NCBI GenBank assembly: GCA_009786735.1
Contig: WQRM01000058.1
Span: forward strand, 1-8,754
Length of the DNA: 8,754 nucleotides
Reading direction: 5' to 3'
DNA from: Oscillospiraceae bacterium
GTDB taxonomy: Bacteria; Bacillota; Clostridia; Oscillospirales; Acutalibacteraceae
Position 1 is the stretch's first letter. The number at the start of each line of letters is the position of its first letter. The notes under the pieces are model-generated. The model was not told where the DNA came from and ran no database searches. It worked only from the letters and a program-made list of their open reading frames with translations. The position numbers were made by a program, and so were the translations under genes. Below, piece by piece: positions 1-6,161 of this stretch.

Positions 1-206
1 TACACAATACATGAAAATCCTCGCTGCGCGAAAACCACCCCGCCGTTGCGACGGCACCCCTCCACACCCACCCCACGAAACAGGTTTCGCGGGGACCCCG
101 GCGCAGGGGAATGGGGCTTGCGCCTACGGCGGGCAAGTCGCTTCGCTGTGCCCTATTCCAGTCTCATAAAACCACCTGCGGTGGAGCTCGGTCGCTGAAG
201 ATGAAC

Positions 207-225
207 GGGCGGCAGGTTGCCGCCC
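207..225. repeat. GGGCGGCA hairpin repeat, copy 1
   Basis: Eight-base arms GGGCGGCA and TGCCGCCC flank a 3-base loop (GGT) and are followed on the plus strand by CCTACAC. A second copy at 1505-1523 has the same arms and the loop GAT, and the same CTACAC tail. There is no T run after it on either strand, so it is not a standard intrinsic terminator. Confidence 0.7.
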
Positions 226-236
226 CTACACACGAA

Positions 237-301
237 TCCCATAAAAATCCCCCGCAAAGCGCATAGGTTTTTTTGATTACTTTTTTTGCAAAAAAAGTAA
301 T
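237..301 (-). repeat. 65-bp palindrome-bearing element behind hpf, copy A
   Basis: This starts about 19 bases past the hpf stop codon. It contains a perfect 26-nt palindrome at 276-301: ATTAC, seven T, GC, seven A, GTAAT. On the minus strand a conserved tail follows (CAAAAAAACC, then ATGCGCTT, then a G-rich stretch and ATTTT). The same arrangement occurs at 5263-5328 behind another minus-strand gene. The outer pairs differ between copies in a compensating way (AT...AT here, GC...GC there). It may end or protect transcripts, but no run of T follows the stem directly as in a classical terminator. Confidence 0.75.
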
Positions 302-319
302 GCCCGCGCGGCGAGCGCA

Positions 320-850
320 CTACTCGCGTTCGGGGACGAGCAAGCCGTAGCCGCCGTCGTTGCGGCGATAGACGACGTTGAAATGGTCGGTTTCGGCGTT
401 GAGGAAGAGGTAAAACTGGTGACCGGTGAGGTTCATTTGCAGGATGGCTTCGTCCACGTCAACGGGTTTGCAGCAGACGGCTTTGCGGCGCACGACATCG
501 AAGTCTTCTTCGGCTTCGTCGGCGATGTCGGTGAAGTCAAAGCGGCTGACGGTGTTGCGTTTTTCGAGCCGGGTTTTGTTCTTGCGCAGCTGCCGCACGA
601 GGACATCCACGCAGCTGTCGAGGGCGTCGTTGATTTGCTGTGCGCCTTCTTCGGCGCGCAAAACCATGCCGCCAAAGCGCACGGTGACCTCAACGGTCAT
701 GCCGTTTTTTTGGGCGGTGGCGGTGATTTTTACGTCGGCTTGGTCGCTGTCTGGTCCGAGCAGGCGGGCGAGCTTGGCGAGTTTTTTCTCGGCGTGGGCT
801 TGGAAGGTTGGACCTGCGGTGCACTTGCGGGCAACGATGGTGATGTTCAT
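320..850 (-). CDS. hpf: Long-form ribosome hibernation promoting factor (HPF/YfiA family)
   Basis: This 176-residue protein has the length and two-domain layout of long HPF, which binds the 30S decoding region and pairs ribosomes into inactive 100S dimers in stationary phase. Residues 1 to about 105 are the S30AE fold (MNITIVARKCTAGP at the start, then VEVTVRFGGMVLRAEE, then a basic RQLRKNKTRLEKR helix). A charged linker (ADEAEEDFD) leads to the C-terminal dimerisation domain, about 118-176, with the family hallmarks EAILQMNLTGHQFYLFLNAE and NVVYRRNDGGYGLL. The ATG is preceded by AAAGGAGG at 856-863 with 5-nt spacing. It lies 55 nt downstream of the GerMN lipoprotein gene and has no obvious promoter of its own, so the two may be co-transcribed, with a hairpin (877-897) between them. 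The CC pair in RRKAVCCKPV is a small oddity. The family call is firm. Confidence 0.96.
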   Translation of the reverse strand: MNITIVARKCTAGPTFQAHAEKKLAKLARLLGPDSDQADVKITATAQKNGMTVEVTVRFGGMVLRAEEGAQQINDALDSCVDVLVRQLRKNKTRLEKRNTVSRFDFTDIADEAEEDFDVVRRKAVCCKPVDVDEAILQMNLTGHQFYLFLNAETDHFNVVYRRNDGGYGLLVPERE

Positions 851-876
851 GGGAGCCTCCTTTGTATGTTAATGCT

Positions 877-897
877 GGGGCAGCAATTTGCCGCCCC
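877..897. repeat. Hairpin between lipoprotein gene and hpf (third GGGCGGCA-type copy)
   Basis: On the minus strand, arms GGGGCGGCA and TGCTGCCCC pair over 9 positions with one G-U wobble and a 3-base loop AAT. The arms match the hairpins at 207-225 and 1505-1523. No T run follows, so a full terminator is unlikely. In the 55-nt gap just ahead of the hpf ribosome binding site it could modulate readthrough or mRNA processing, which is speculation. Confidence 0.6.
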
Positions 898-905
898 TCG
901 TTTGC

Positions 906-1349
906 TTAATCGATGGACTCACCGGCGGCGGTGAAGTAGACCGAAGTGAGACCGCCGAAGTGTGCGCTGAACGTAGCGCCCAGACTAGCGGATTGCTGCT
1001 GCCGTGTTGCGTCATCTTGTTCAGCCATGAAGCCCTCGTTCATGTCGAGGGTCGCTGTGCCGTCACCATGCAGGGTGTAGCCGAGCAGATGCGTGCCTTG
1101 CGGCAGCGCGCCGTGCTCCACCAGCAGGCGCACGATGTCCTCGGGCGTGCCGTCGAAGTCGGCGTAGACGGTGTCCATATAGACGCTGTAGAACGGCGCA
1201 TCGCCGATGGTTGCGATGTGCAGCGCCACTTGCTGGGGTGGCTCGGTTGTGATTGTGGTTTCGGTGTACGGCTGCGCGGGCGTGCCGCAGGCGGCCAGCA
1301 CCAGCGCAAGGGCGGCGAACAGGGCTATACTAGCGAACAATTTCTTCAT
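906..1349 (-). CDS. GerMN-domain lipoprotein
   Basis: This 147-residue protein starts at the ATG of MKKLFASIALF, not at the upstream in-frame ATG at 1379, because AGGAGG at 1357-1362 sits 7 nt before 1349. Residues 1-20 form a lipoprotein signal with lipobox LAAC, so Cys21 should be lipidated and the protein anchored outside the cytoplasmic membrane. Residues about 35-143 resemble the GerMN (Germane) domain of spore germination protein GerM and many Firmicute lipoproteins: a central helix (TPEDIVRLLVEHGALPQGTH), the strand pair LLGYTLHGDGTATLDMNEGF, and a C-terminal FGGLTSVYFTAAGES strand-turn. The exact role of stand-alone GerMN lipoproteins is not established; germination or cell-wall functions are known for GerM only. 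It is the first gene after the promoter at 1382-1410, followed by hpf. Lipoprotein call strong, domain call good, function unknown. Confidence 0.85.
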   Translation of the reverse strand: MKKLFASIALFAALALVLAACGTPAQPYTETTITTEPPQQVALHIATIGDAPFYSVYMDTVYADFDGTPEDIVRLLVEHGALPQGTHLLGYTLHGDGTATLDMNEGFMAEQDDATRQQQSASLGATFSAHFGGLTSVYFTAAGESID

Positions 1350-1381
1350 AAACTTTCCTCCTGTGATGTGTTGATACAACT

Positions 1382-1410
1382 AGTATACCACATTAGGCGG
1401 CAAAAGTAAA
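1382..1410 (-). promoter_or_regulatory. Sigma-A-type promoter for the GerMN lipoprotein (and hpf)
   Basis: The minus strand reads TTTACT (1405-1410), 17 nt, then TATACT (1382-1387) preceded by TGG, an extended -10 element. The expected transcript start is about 25-30 nt upstream of the ATG at 1349. The -35 box matches the consensus at 4 of 6 positions. The extended TGn-TATACT also appears in the ispH-rpsA promoter. Confidence 0.7.
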
Positions 1411-1429
1411 GTTACAAAGTTGTAACTTT
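1408..1429. promoter_or_regulatory. 22-bp dyad overlapping the -35 box, candidate operator
   Basis: Perfect 10-base arms AAAGTTACAA and TTGTAACTTT flank a 2-base centre (AG). The dyad overlaps the outer half of the -35 box of the lipoprotein promoter, a typical place for a repressor or activator of helix-turn-helix type. It is the only perfect dyad of this length in the promoter region. No regulator gene lies in the window. A weak bidirectional terminator is the main alternative, but the stem is AT-rich and lacks a GC core. Confidence 0.45.
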
Positions 1430-1626
1430 TTCGGCGCGTTCGCGAAAACCACCCCGGCGGAGGGGAATTGGGCTTGCTTCTTCAATGCCATGGAAAAAAC
1501 TTCCGGGCGGCAGATTGCCGCCCCTACACGCGCCGCTCATCAAAAATCCCCCCATGCGCGCAGCGCAGCACCCCCCTGTCCTGCGGGACATCCCCCCTCT
1601 AAAGAAGGGGGCAGGGGCTTGCTTCT
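1430..1626. repeat. Repeat-rich gap between tsaB and the lipoprotein gene
   Basis: No gene is supported here. The gap holds the CGCGAAAACCACCCCGGCG module (1441-1459, shared with positions near 27 and 5173), an AGGGGAATTGGGCTTGC module (1461-1477), a GGGCGGCA hairpin (1505-1523), and on the minus strand further small hairpins TGTCC-CGCA-GGACA and CCCCCT/AGGGGG between about 1575 and 1610. The sequence GGGCTTGCTTCTTCA occurs twice, near 1469 and near 1615, the second copy running to the tsaB stop codon. No hairpin followed by a clear T run marks the end of the guaB-tsaB operon. Confidence 0.65.
1505..1523. repeat. GGGCGGCA hairpin repeat, copy 2
   Basis: Arms GGGCGGCA and TGCCGCCC flank loop GAT, with the same CCTACAC flank as the copy at 207-225. 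The loop differs while the arms are identical, which suggests the stem is what is kept. Confidence 0.7.
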
Positions 1627-2337
1627 TCAGCTTGACATTAAGCGTGCACCGCGAAGCGCCTGCTCCCCGCAGGGGCGTTCGCGTTCGGCTTGGCTGGGGC
1701 GCAGGTAGTTGAGTTGCAGCTGCGTGACGCAAGTGTAGTCTTCGTCACGTGCTGCCAAGATTGCCCCCCAGGCTCGCTGCACGCGGATTTCCTCGGGGGC
1801 AAGCTGCCAGCTCTCATGTTTTTGCATGGTGTCATAGCAAAGCTGCGCGCCGTCGCCGCAAAACCACACAGGGGTGTCAAGCGGCAGGTGTTGCTCAAGC
1901 TCGGCGATGGCGATGGCTTGGTCGTCGCACAACCTCATCAATTGCGCATTGTGCATTGCGAATTGCGCATTGTAAACCTGCAGGCGGCGGGCGTCCATCG
2001 CGCAGCACAGCGTGCCCTCAAGTTCACTTGCACCAGCGGCGATAGCGGCCAATGTGGATACGCCCGCGCAGGGGATTTCACGCGCGATGGCGATGCCCTT
2101 GGCCGTTGCCGCGCCGATGCGCAGACCAGTGAAGCTACCGGGGCCGTGGGTGACGCAGATGCGGTCAATTTGCGCGATGGCGAAGCCGCAGCTCACCAGC
2201 AGCGCATCGATGACGGTGAGGAGGGTTTCGCTGTGCTTTTGGCCGCTATGCAGCAGGGTCTCTCGCACGAGTTGCCCGCTGTGTGCGATGGCGACGGACA
2301 AAAATGTCGCCGAGGTGTCAATCCCCAGGGTGAGCAA
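1627..2337 (-). CDS. tsaB: tRNA t6A37 threonylcarbamoyltransferase complex subunit TsaB
   Basis: TsaB is the ASKHA-fold partner that, with TsaD and TsaE, transfers threonylcarbamoyl to A37 of ANN-decoding tRNAs in the cytoplasm. The 236 residues show the family marks: LGIDTSA (4-10), the LLHSGQKHSETLL helix (28-40), the glycine loop HGPGSFTGLRIG (64-75), MDARRLQVY (114-122), and the C-terminal NYLRPSQAERERP. The start is TTG at 2337, overlapping the end of tsaE by 20 nt; GGAG at 2346-2349 lies 8 nt upstream and no early ATG exists, so the TTG is well supported. Two oddities: residues 123-133 (NAQFAMHNAQL) are encoded by a heptamer DNA repeat, and the last 14 or so residues after the usual SQAER end look like an extension into the neighbouring intergenic repeat. 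Last gene of the guaB operon. Confidence 0.95.
   Translation of the reverse strand: MLTLGIDTSATFLSVAIAHSGQLVRETLLHSGQKHSETLLTVIDALLVSCGFAIAQIDRICVTHGPGSFTGLRIGAATAKGIAIAREIPCAGVSTLAAIAAGASELEGTLCCAMDARRLQVYNAQFAMHNAQLMRLCDDQAIAIAELEQHLPLDTPVWFCGDGAQLCYDTMQKHESWQLAPEEIRVQRAWGAILAARDEDYTCVTQLQLNYLRPSQAERERPCGEQALRGARLMSS
1941..1975. repeat. Heptamer tandem repeat inside tsaB
   Basis: Five contiguous heptamers, ATTGCGC ATTGTGC and so on through ATTGCGA, ATTGCGC, ATTGTAA. The 13-mer AATTGCGCATTGT occurs at 1940-1952 and again at 1961-1973, 21 nt apart, giving a 7-residue period in TsaB (NAQFAMH, NAQLMRL). It resembles the intergenic heptamer run at 6033-6067 (consensus ATTNNNN in both). Confidence 0.75.
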
Positions 2338-2731
2338 TGGTGATTCTCCGTTCGTTTTCGTTGAGGGTTTCGATGTGCACGCGCACGGCGTTGGGCGGCA
2401 GCTCGTCGGCGATGTTCTCGCTCCACTCGACGGCTAGGACGCGCGTGCCGTCGAGGTAGTCATACCAGCCGGTGCTCTCGAGATCGTCGGCGGTGGCGAC
2501 GCGGTACATGTCGAAATGCACCAGCTGCGGGTGCTCGTGCACGAGGGCGTAGGTGGGGCTGGTGATGTCGTCGTCCGCCATGCCGAGCCCCTGCGCCAGC
2601 CCGCGCACAAACGCCGTTTTGCCCGCGCCCAGCCCGCCAAACAACGCCACAACCGCGCCGGGGGCGAGTTGCCGAGCCAGCTGGGTGCCGAGTTGTTCGG
2701 TTTGGTGGGGGTGGTGGGTGGTGTGGGTCAT
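2318..2731 (-). CDS. tsaE: tRNA t6A37 biosynthesis ATPase TsaE
   Basis: TsaE is the small P-loop ATPase that resets the TsaB-TsaD complex during t6A synthesis. The 137 residues are close to the usual 140-160. Visible motifs are the Walker A loop GGLGAGKT (32-39), the family signature SPTYALVHEH (58-67), HFDMYR (72-77) and EWSE (102-105). The N-terminus is rich in His and Thr (MTHTTHHPHQTEQL). The ATG at 2731 overlaps the TGA of the pentapeptide gene as ATGA, and only a weak GGGGTGG precedes it, so translation is probably coupled to the upstream gene. Its own stop lies 20 nt inside tsaB. The tsaE-tsaB pairing is standard in Firmicutes; tsaD is not in this window. Confidence 0.96.
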   Translation of the reverse strand: MTHTTHHPHQTEQLGTQLARQLAPGAVVALFGGLGAGKTAFVRGLAQGLGMADDDITSPTYALVHEHPQLVHFDMYRVATADDLESTGWYDYLDGTRVLAVEWSENIADELPPNAVRVHIETLNENERRITIAHPGD

Positions 2732-3489
2732 GGTGCCACCCCATGTGTTGCGCGCAAGGCATCCAGTTCGGCGCGAAAAGCATCAAGTGCGCCACGTTGT
2801 TCCTCGGAAAGTCGAGTGGCTTCGTTCATAGTAGTTCGATGCAACTGCTTTATGTCGATTCCATGAGCAAGGCTTAAATCAACATCTTGGAAGTCTGAGC
2901 TCATAAACTTAGCCCCGCAAAATACTGTGTTCTTAAGCTCAGCACCTTGAAATTTTGAATTCGAGAGGCTAGCGTATTGAAAATCCACCTGATTAAGCTC
3001 AGTGCCTTGAAAATCTGCTTCCTCAAGTTGAGCACCTTGTAGCGTCATGCGTGAAAGCACAATATCTAATGCTTTCAACCCACGCAAATCAACTTTGTAG
3101 CTTGATTCTGTGAAAAATAGCGATGCAACCTCAGCCGCTAGATAAACACCCGCATCGGGGCATTTTCCTCTATCCAAATTTTCAATAGCTTCACGAATAA
3201 ACAGCCCCAGTATGCGTACAATGTCTTCTTGCTCTTCGGGAACGGCTCGGCCAAGTTTTTTCAGTTCACCTAGCGCAAACATGCGCTTATTCAAGTGTTT
3301 GCTTTGCAGCTCACTAATAGCCTTACCAAGCCTGACACTGATTGACTGGTCAAGCTCAGCATATCCCTTTGTGCGTTGAAGCCGTTCATTCTTTCGATTA
3401 AGCAAATACGGAACTATACTGCCAACAAGCGCCCCCCCCAATCCTCCAATAGCGGCAGCAATTAGGGCTGGCCAAATATTATCACCCAT
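2728..3489 (-). CDS. Membrane-anchored pentapeptide-repeat protein
   Basis: This 253-residue protein starts at ATG 3489 (MGDNIWPALI), 4 nt after the guaB stop, with GGGGTGAG just upstream; an earlier in-frame ATG at 3555 lies within guaB and has less support. Residues 7-30 form one hydrophobic Gly/Ala-rich helix (ALIAAAIGGLGGALVGSIVPYLL). Residues 35-105 resemble the segment found next to the membrane helix in other pentapeptide proteins (RLGKAISEL, MFALGELKKLG, DIVRILGLFIRE). From about 133 to 210 run some 15 pentapeptides with L or F at the centre (AQLEE ADFQG TELNQ VDFQY ASLSN and so on), which should fold as a right-handed quadrilateral beta helix. A charged helix with LSEEQRGALDAFRAELDAL ends it. 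Function is unknown; such proteins are often partners or effectors. The gene is visibly poorer in GC than guaB and tsaE, suggesting later insertion in the operon. Confidence 0.85.
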   Translation of the reverse strand: MGDNIWPALIAAAIGGLGGALVGSIVPYLLNRKNERLQRTKGYAELDQSISVRLGKAISELQSKHLNKRMFALGELKKLGRAVPEEQEDIVRILGLFIREAIENLDRGKCPDAGVYLAAEVASLFFTESSYKVDLRGLKALDIVLSRMTLQGAQLEEADFQGTELNQVDFQYASLSNSKFQGAELKNTVFCGAKFMSSDFQDVDLSLAHGIDIKQLHRTTMNEATRLSEEQRGALDAFRAELDALRATHGVAP

Positions 3490-3493
3490 ACGC

Positions 3494-5030
<1,537 letters not shown>

Positions 5031-5116
5031 GGGAGGATTTTGTGAATTTTTCACGAGCACTAAAACCCGGGCGAGGTTGTGCTCCGCACGCCTTCCTCAC
5101 CCTCCCCGAGGTCGGG

Positions 5117-5139
5117 AGCTCCTTCCAGGGGAAGGAGCT
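5117..5139. repeat. 10-bp stem hairpin in the intergenic mosaic
   Basis: Arms AGCTCCTTCC (5117-5126) and GGAAGGAGCT (5130-5139) are perfectly complementary with a 3-base loop AGG. No T run follows on either strand. It is the strongest GC-containing stem in this gap. Confidence 0.65.
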
Positions 5140-5262
5140 TGGGGGCTTGCGCCTGCGGCGGGCAAGTCGCTGCGCGAAAACCACCCCGGCGTTGCCCCCT
5201 CAGTCACGCTGCGCGTGCCAGCTCCCCCGCACGCGGTGGAGCCTCTGGCGATACCTGCACAA

Positions 5263-5328
5263 CCCATTAAAATCTCCACGCGAAGCGCATCGGTTTTTTT
5301 GCGCTACTTTTTTTGCAAAAAAAGTAGC
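5263..5328 (-). repeat. 65-bp palindrome-bearing element behind the peptidase gene, copy B
   Basis: The element starts 14 bases past the stop codon at 5343. It contains a perfect 26-nt palindrome at 5303-5328: GCTAC, seven T, GC, seven A, GTAGC. On the minus strand the tail GCAAAAAAACC then ATGCGCTT, a G-rich stretch, GATTTT and ATGGG aligns with copy A at 237-301. Orientation relative to the upstream gene is the same in both copies. Confidence 0.75.
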
Positions 5329-5342
5329 ATCGCATCTCCGCG

Positions 5343-6017
5343 CTACGCCATCCACCCGCGAGCCCCGCCACCGACGGCACGGCTGGTGAGGGCACGCCAA
5401 GTGTTGCAGCCGACGATGCCGTCAACGGTGAGGCGTTGGTTGGCTTGGAAGCGCTCGACGGCGCCGTTGGTGATTGGGCCGAAGAGTCCGTCTACGTTCA
5501 GGCCGGCGTTTTGCACGGTGTTGAGGGCATCTTGCAGGATGCAGACGTAATTGCCCATGCTGCCGCGGCGCAGCAAGGGATAGCCCGCAGAGCACGCCGG
5601 CGGGAACGTGCGGCGATCCATGTGCACCCAGGTGGGTGTGAGATGGGCGGGATCAATGTGCCCCCAAATGCGGCTGCTGATAGCCAGGTTGCGCATCTGG
5701 TTGCGCGTGGCAGCGGGAAGGTTTTGCCCGACGTCGAAGGCCGTGCCCGCGTAGTGTTGGCTTTGCTGCGCGTGACCACCCTCGCCAATGCGGCGAAAGC
5801 AAAACGGCACCACGATCGGTCGCGCCCACAGGTTGCGAAACGCCACCCAGGCCTCCATCGTGGCGGTGTTCGTCCACAGCAAGGTGGAGCGCGAACTGCC
5901 GCGGAACTCGCCCACGCGCAGGGTGGGGTTGGCGTGGGGCATGGGGTCGCGGGTGTCGAGGGTGTAGCGTTCCATCTGGTTGGTGTGCATGTTGTGGACT
6001 AGGACGGTCATGGTCAT
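5343..6017 (-). CDS. M15-type peptidase with C-terminal peptidoglycan-binding domain, no signal peptide
   Basis: This 224-residue protein starts at ATG 6017 (MTMTVLVHNMHTN): AGGAGG at 6023-6028 is 5 nt upstream, while the next ATG (6011) would be 11 nt away. Residues about 30-135 carry the D-Ala-D-Ala carboxypeptidase (M15) metal signature SQHYAGTAFD (His88, Asp95) and WVHMD (His132, Asp134), expected to bind zinc and cut stem peptides of peptidoglycan. The usual Glu three residues before the last His is Thr129 here, so it fits the M15_3-like H-x-D style rather than VanX/VanY; activity is not certain. Residues 147-212 form a PG_binding_1 three-helix domain (LLRRGSMGNYVCILQDAL, DGLFGPITNGAVERFQ, VDGIVGCNTWRAL). 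There is no signal peptide or membrane helix, as in phage endolysins, but no phage genes are nearby. Single-gene unit after the ispH-rpsA terminator. Confidence 0.82.
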   Translation of the reverse strand: MTMTVLVHNMHTNQMERYTLDTRDPMPHANPTLRVGEFRGSSRSTLLWTNTATMEAWVAFRNLWARPIVVPFCFRRIGEGGHAQQSQHYAGTAFDVGQNLPAATRNQMRNLAISSRIWGHIDPAHLTPTWVHMDRRTFPPACSAGYPLLRRGSMGNYVCILQDALNTVQNAGLNVDGLFGPITNGAVERFQANQRLTVDGIVGCNTWRALTSRAVGGGARGWMA

Positions 6018-6032
6018 GGCGGCCTCCTGAAT

Positions 6033-6067
6033 AATTCGTAATGCGTAATTCATAATTCGTAATTATA
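6033..6067. repeat. Heptamer tandem repeat upstream of the peptidase gene
   Basis: Five contiguous heptamers: AATTCGT, AATGCGT, AATTCAT, AATTCGT, AATTATA. They lie directly upstream of the ribosome binding site. Translated on the minus strand in one frame they give the repetitive NYELRITNY pattern often seen in spurious ORFs over such repeats. A TATAAT that could act as a -10 box sits at 6062-6067 on the minus strand, but no good -35 box accompanies it, so the promoter of the peptidase gene remains uncertain. Confidence 0.75.
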
Positions 6068-6091
6068 TATGCGGGAGGACGTGCTAACATG

Positions 6092-6116
6092 AAAAAACCC
6101 GCCGTGGTGGCGGGTT
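6092..6116 (-). terminator. Intrinsic terminator of ispH-rpsA
   Basis: On the minus strand an 8-bp stem AACCCGCC / GGCGGGTT with a 5-base loop is followed by a T run (TTTTTT overlapping the stem end). It lies about 45 nt past the S1 stop codon and is the clearest rho-independent terminator in the window. Confidence 0.9.
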
Positions 6117-6161
6117 GGTTAATGCTAGAATGTTAGATGATGCGTGCACAGCGAAGCGACA

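Larger units (their letters stand above)
1..319. repeat. Gene-free, repeat-rich region downstream of hpf
   Basis: No credible gene is visible here on either strand. The stretch is a mosaic of short elements that recur elsewhere in the window. Positions 21-49 (core GCGCGAAAACCACCCC) match 5167-5195 with one mismatch, and the core recurs at 1441-1459. Positions 113-142 (GGGGCTTGCGCC...) match 5142-5171 with one mismatch. Positions 207-225 form a GGGCGGCA hairpin also present at 1505-1523. Positions 237-301 form the palindrome-bearing element also seen at 5263-5328. Module order differs between copies, so this is not one simple duplicated unit. The elements probably belong to dispersed non-coding repeats of the host genome; that is inference, since only this window is visible. 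Confidence 0.7.
5031..5342. repeat. Gene-free, repeat-rich region between guaB promoter and peptidase gene
   Basis: No credible gene is seen. The stretch contains a strong hairpin (5117-5139), the GGGGCTTGCGCC module (5142-5171) joined by a shared TCGCT to the GCGCGAAAACCACCCC module (5167-5195), and the palindrome-bearing element (5263-5328). The same modules occur in a different order and spacing in 1-319, and partly in 1430-1626. The region follows the stop of the M15 peptidase gene, so the hairpins may contribute to ending its transcript, although none has a classical T tail. Confidence 0.65.

Noticed and set aside
877..897. Intrinsic terminator between lipoprotein gene and hpf
   Set aside because: The hairpin is good but is followed by AGCATTAAC with no T run on the minus strand; it fits better as a dispersed hairpin repeat.
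383..934. Plus-strand ORFs opposite hpf
   Set aside because: These are shadows of the conserved hpf gene; residue composition is Gly/Phe/Val-rich with no recognisable domain.
1350..1379. Upstream start for the GerMN lipoprotein (adding MYQHITGGKF)
   Set aside because: It would put residues before a clean lipoprotein signal and overlap the AGGAGG that serves ATG 1349, and it lies almost on the -10 box.
6018..6053. Upstream start for the peptidase (adding MNYALRIIQEAA)
   Set aside because: Those residues are encoded by the heptamer repeat and the ribosome binding site itself; AGGAGG at 6023-6028 points to ATG 6017.
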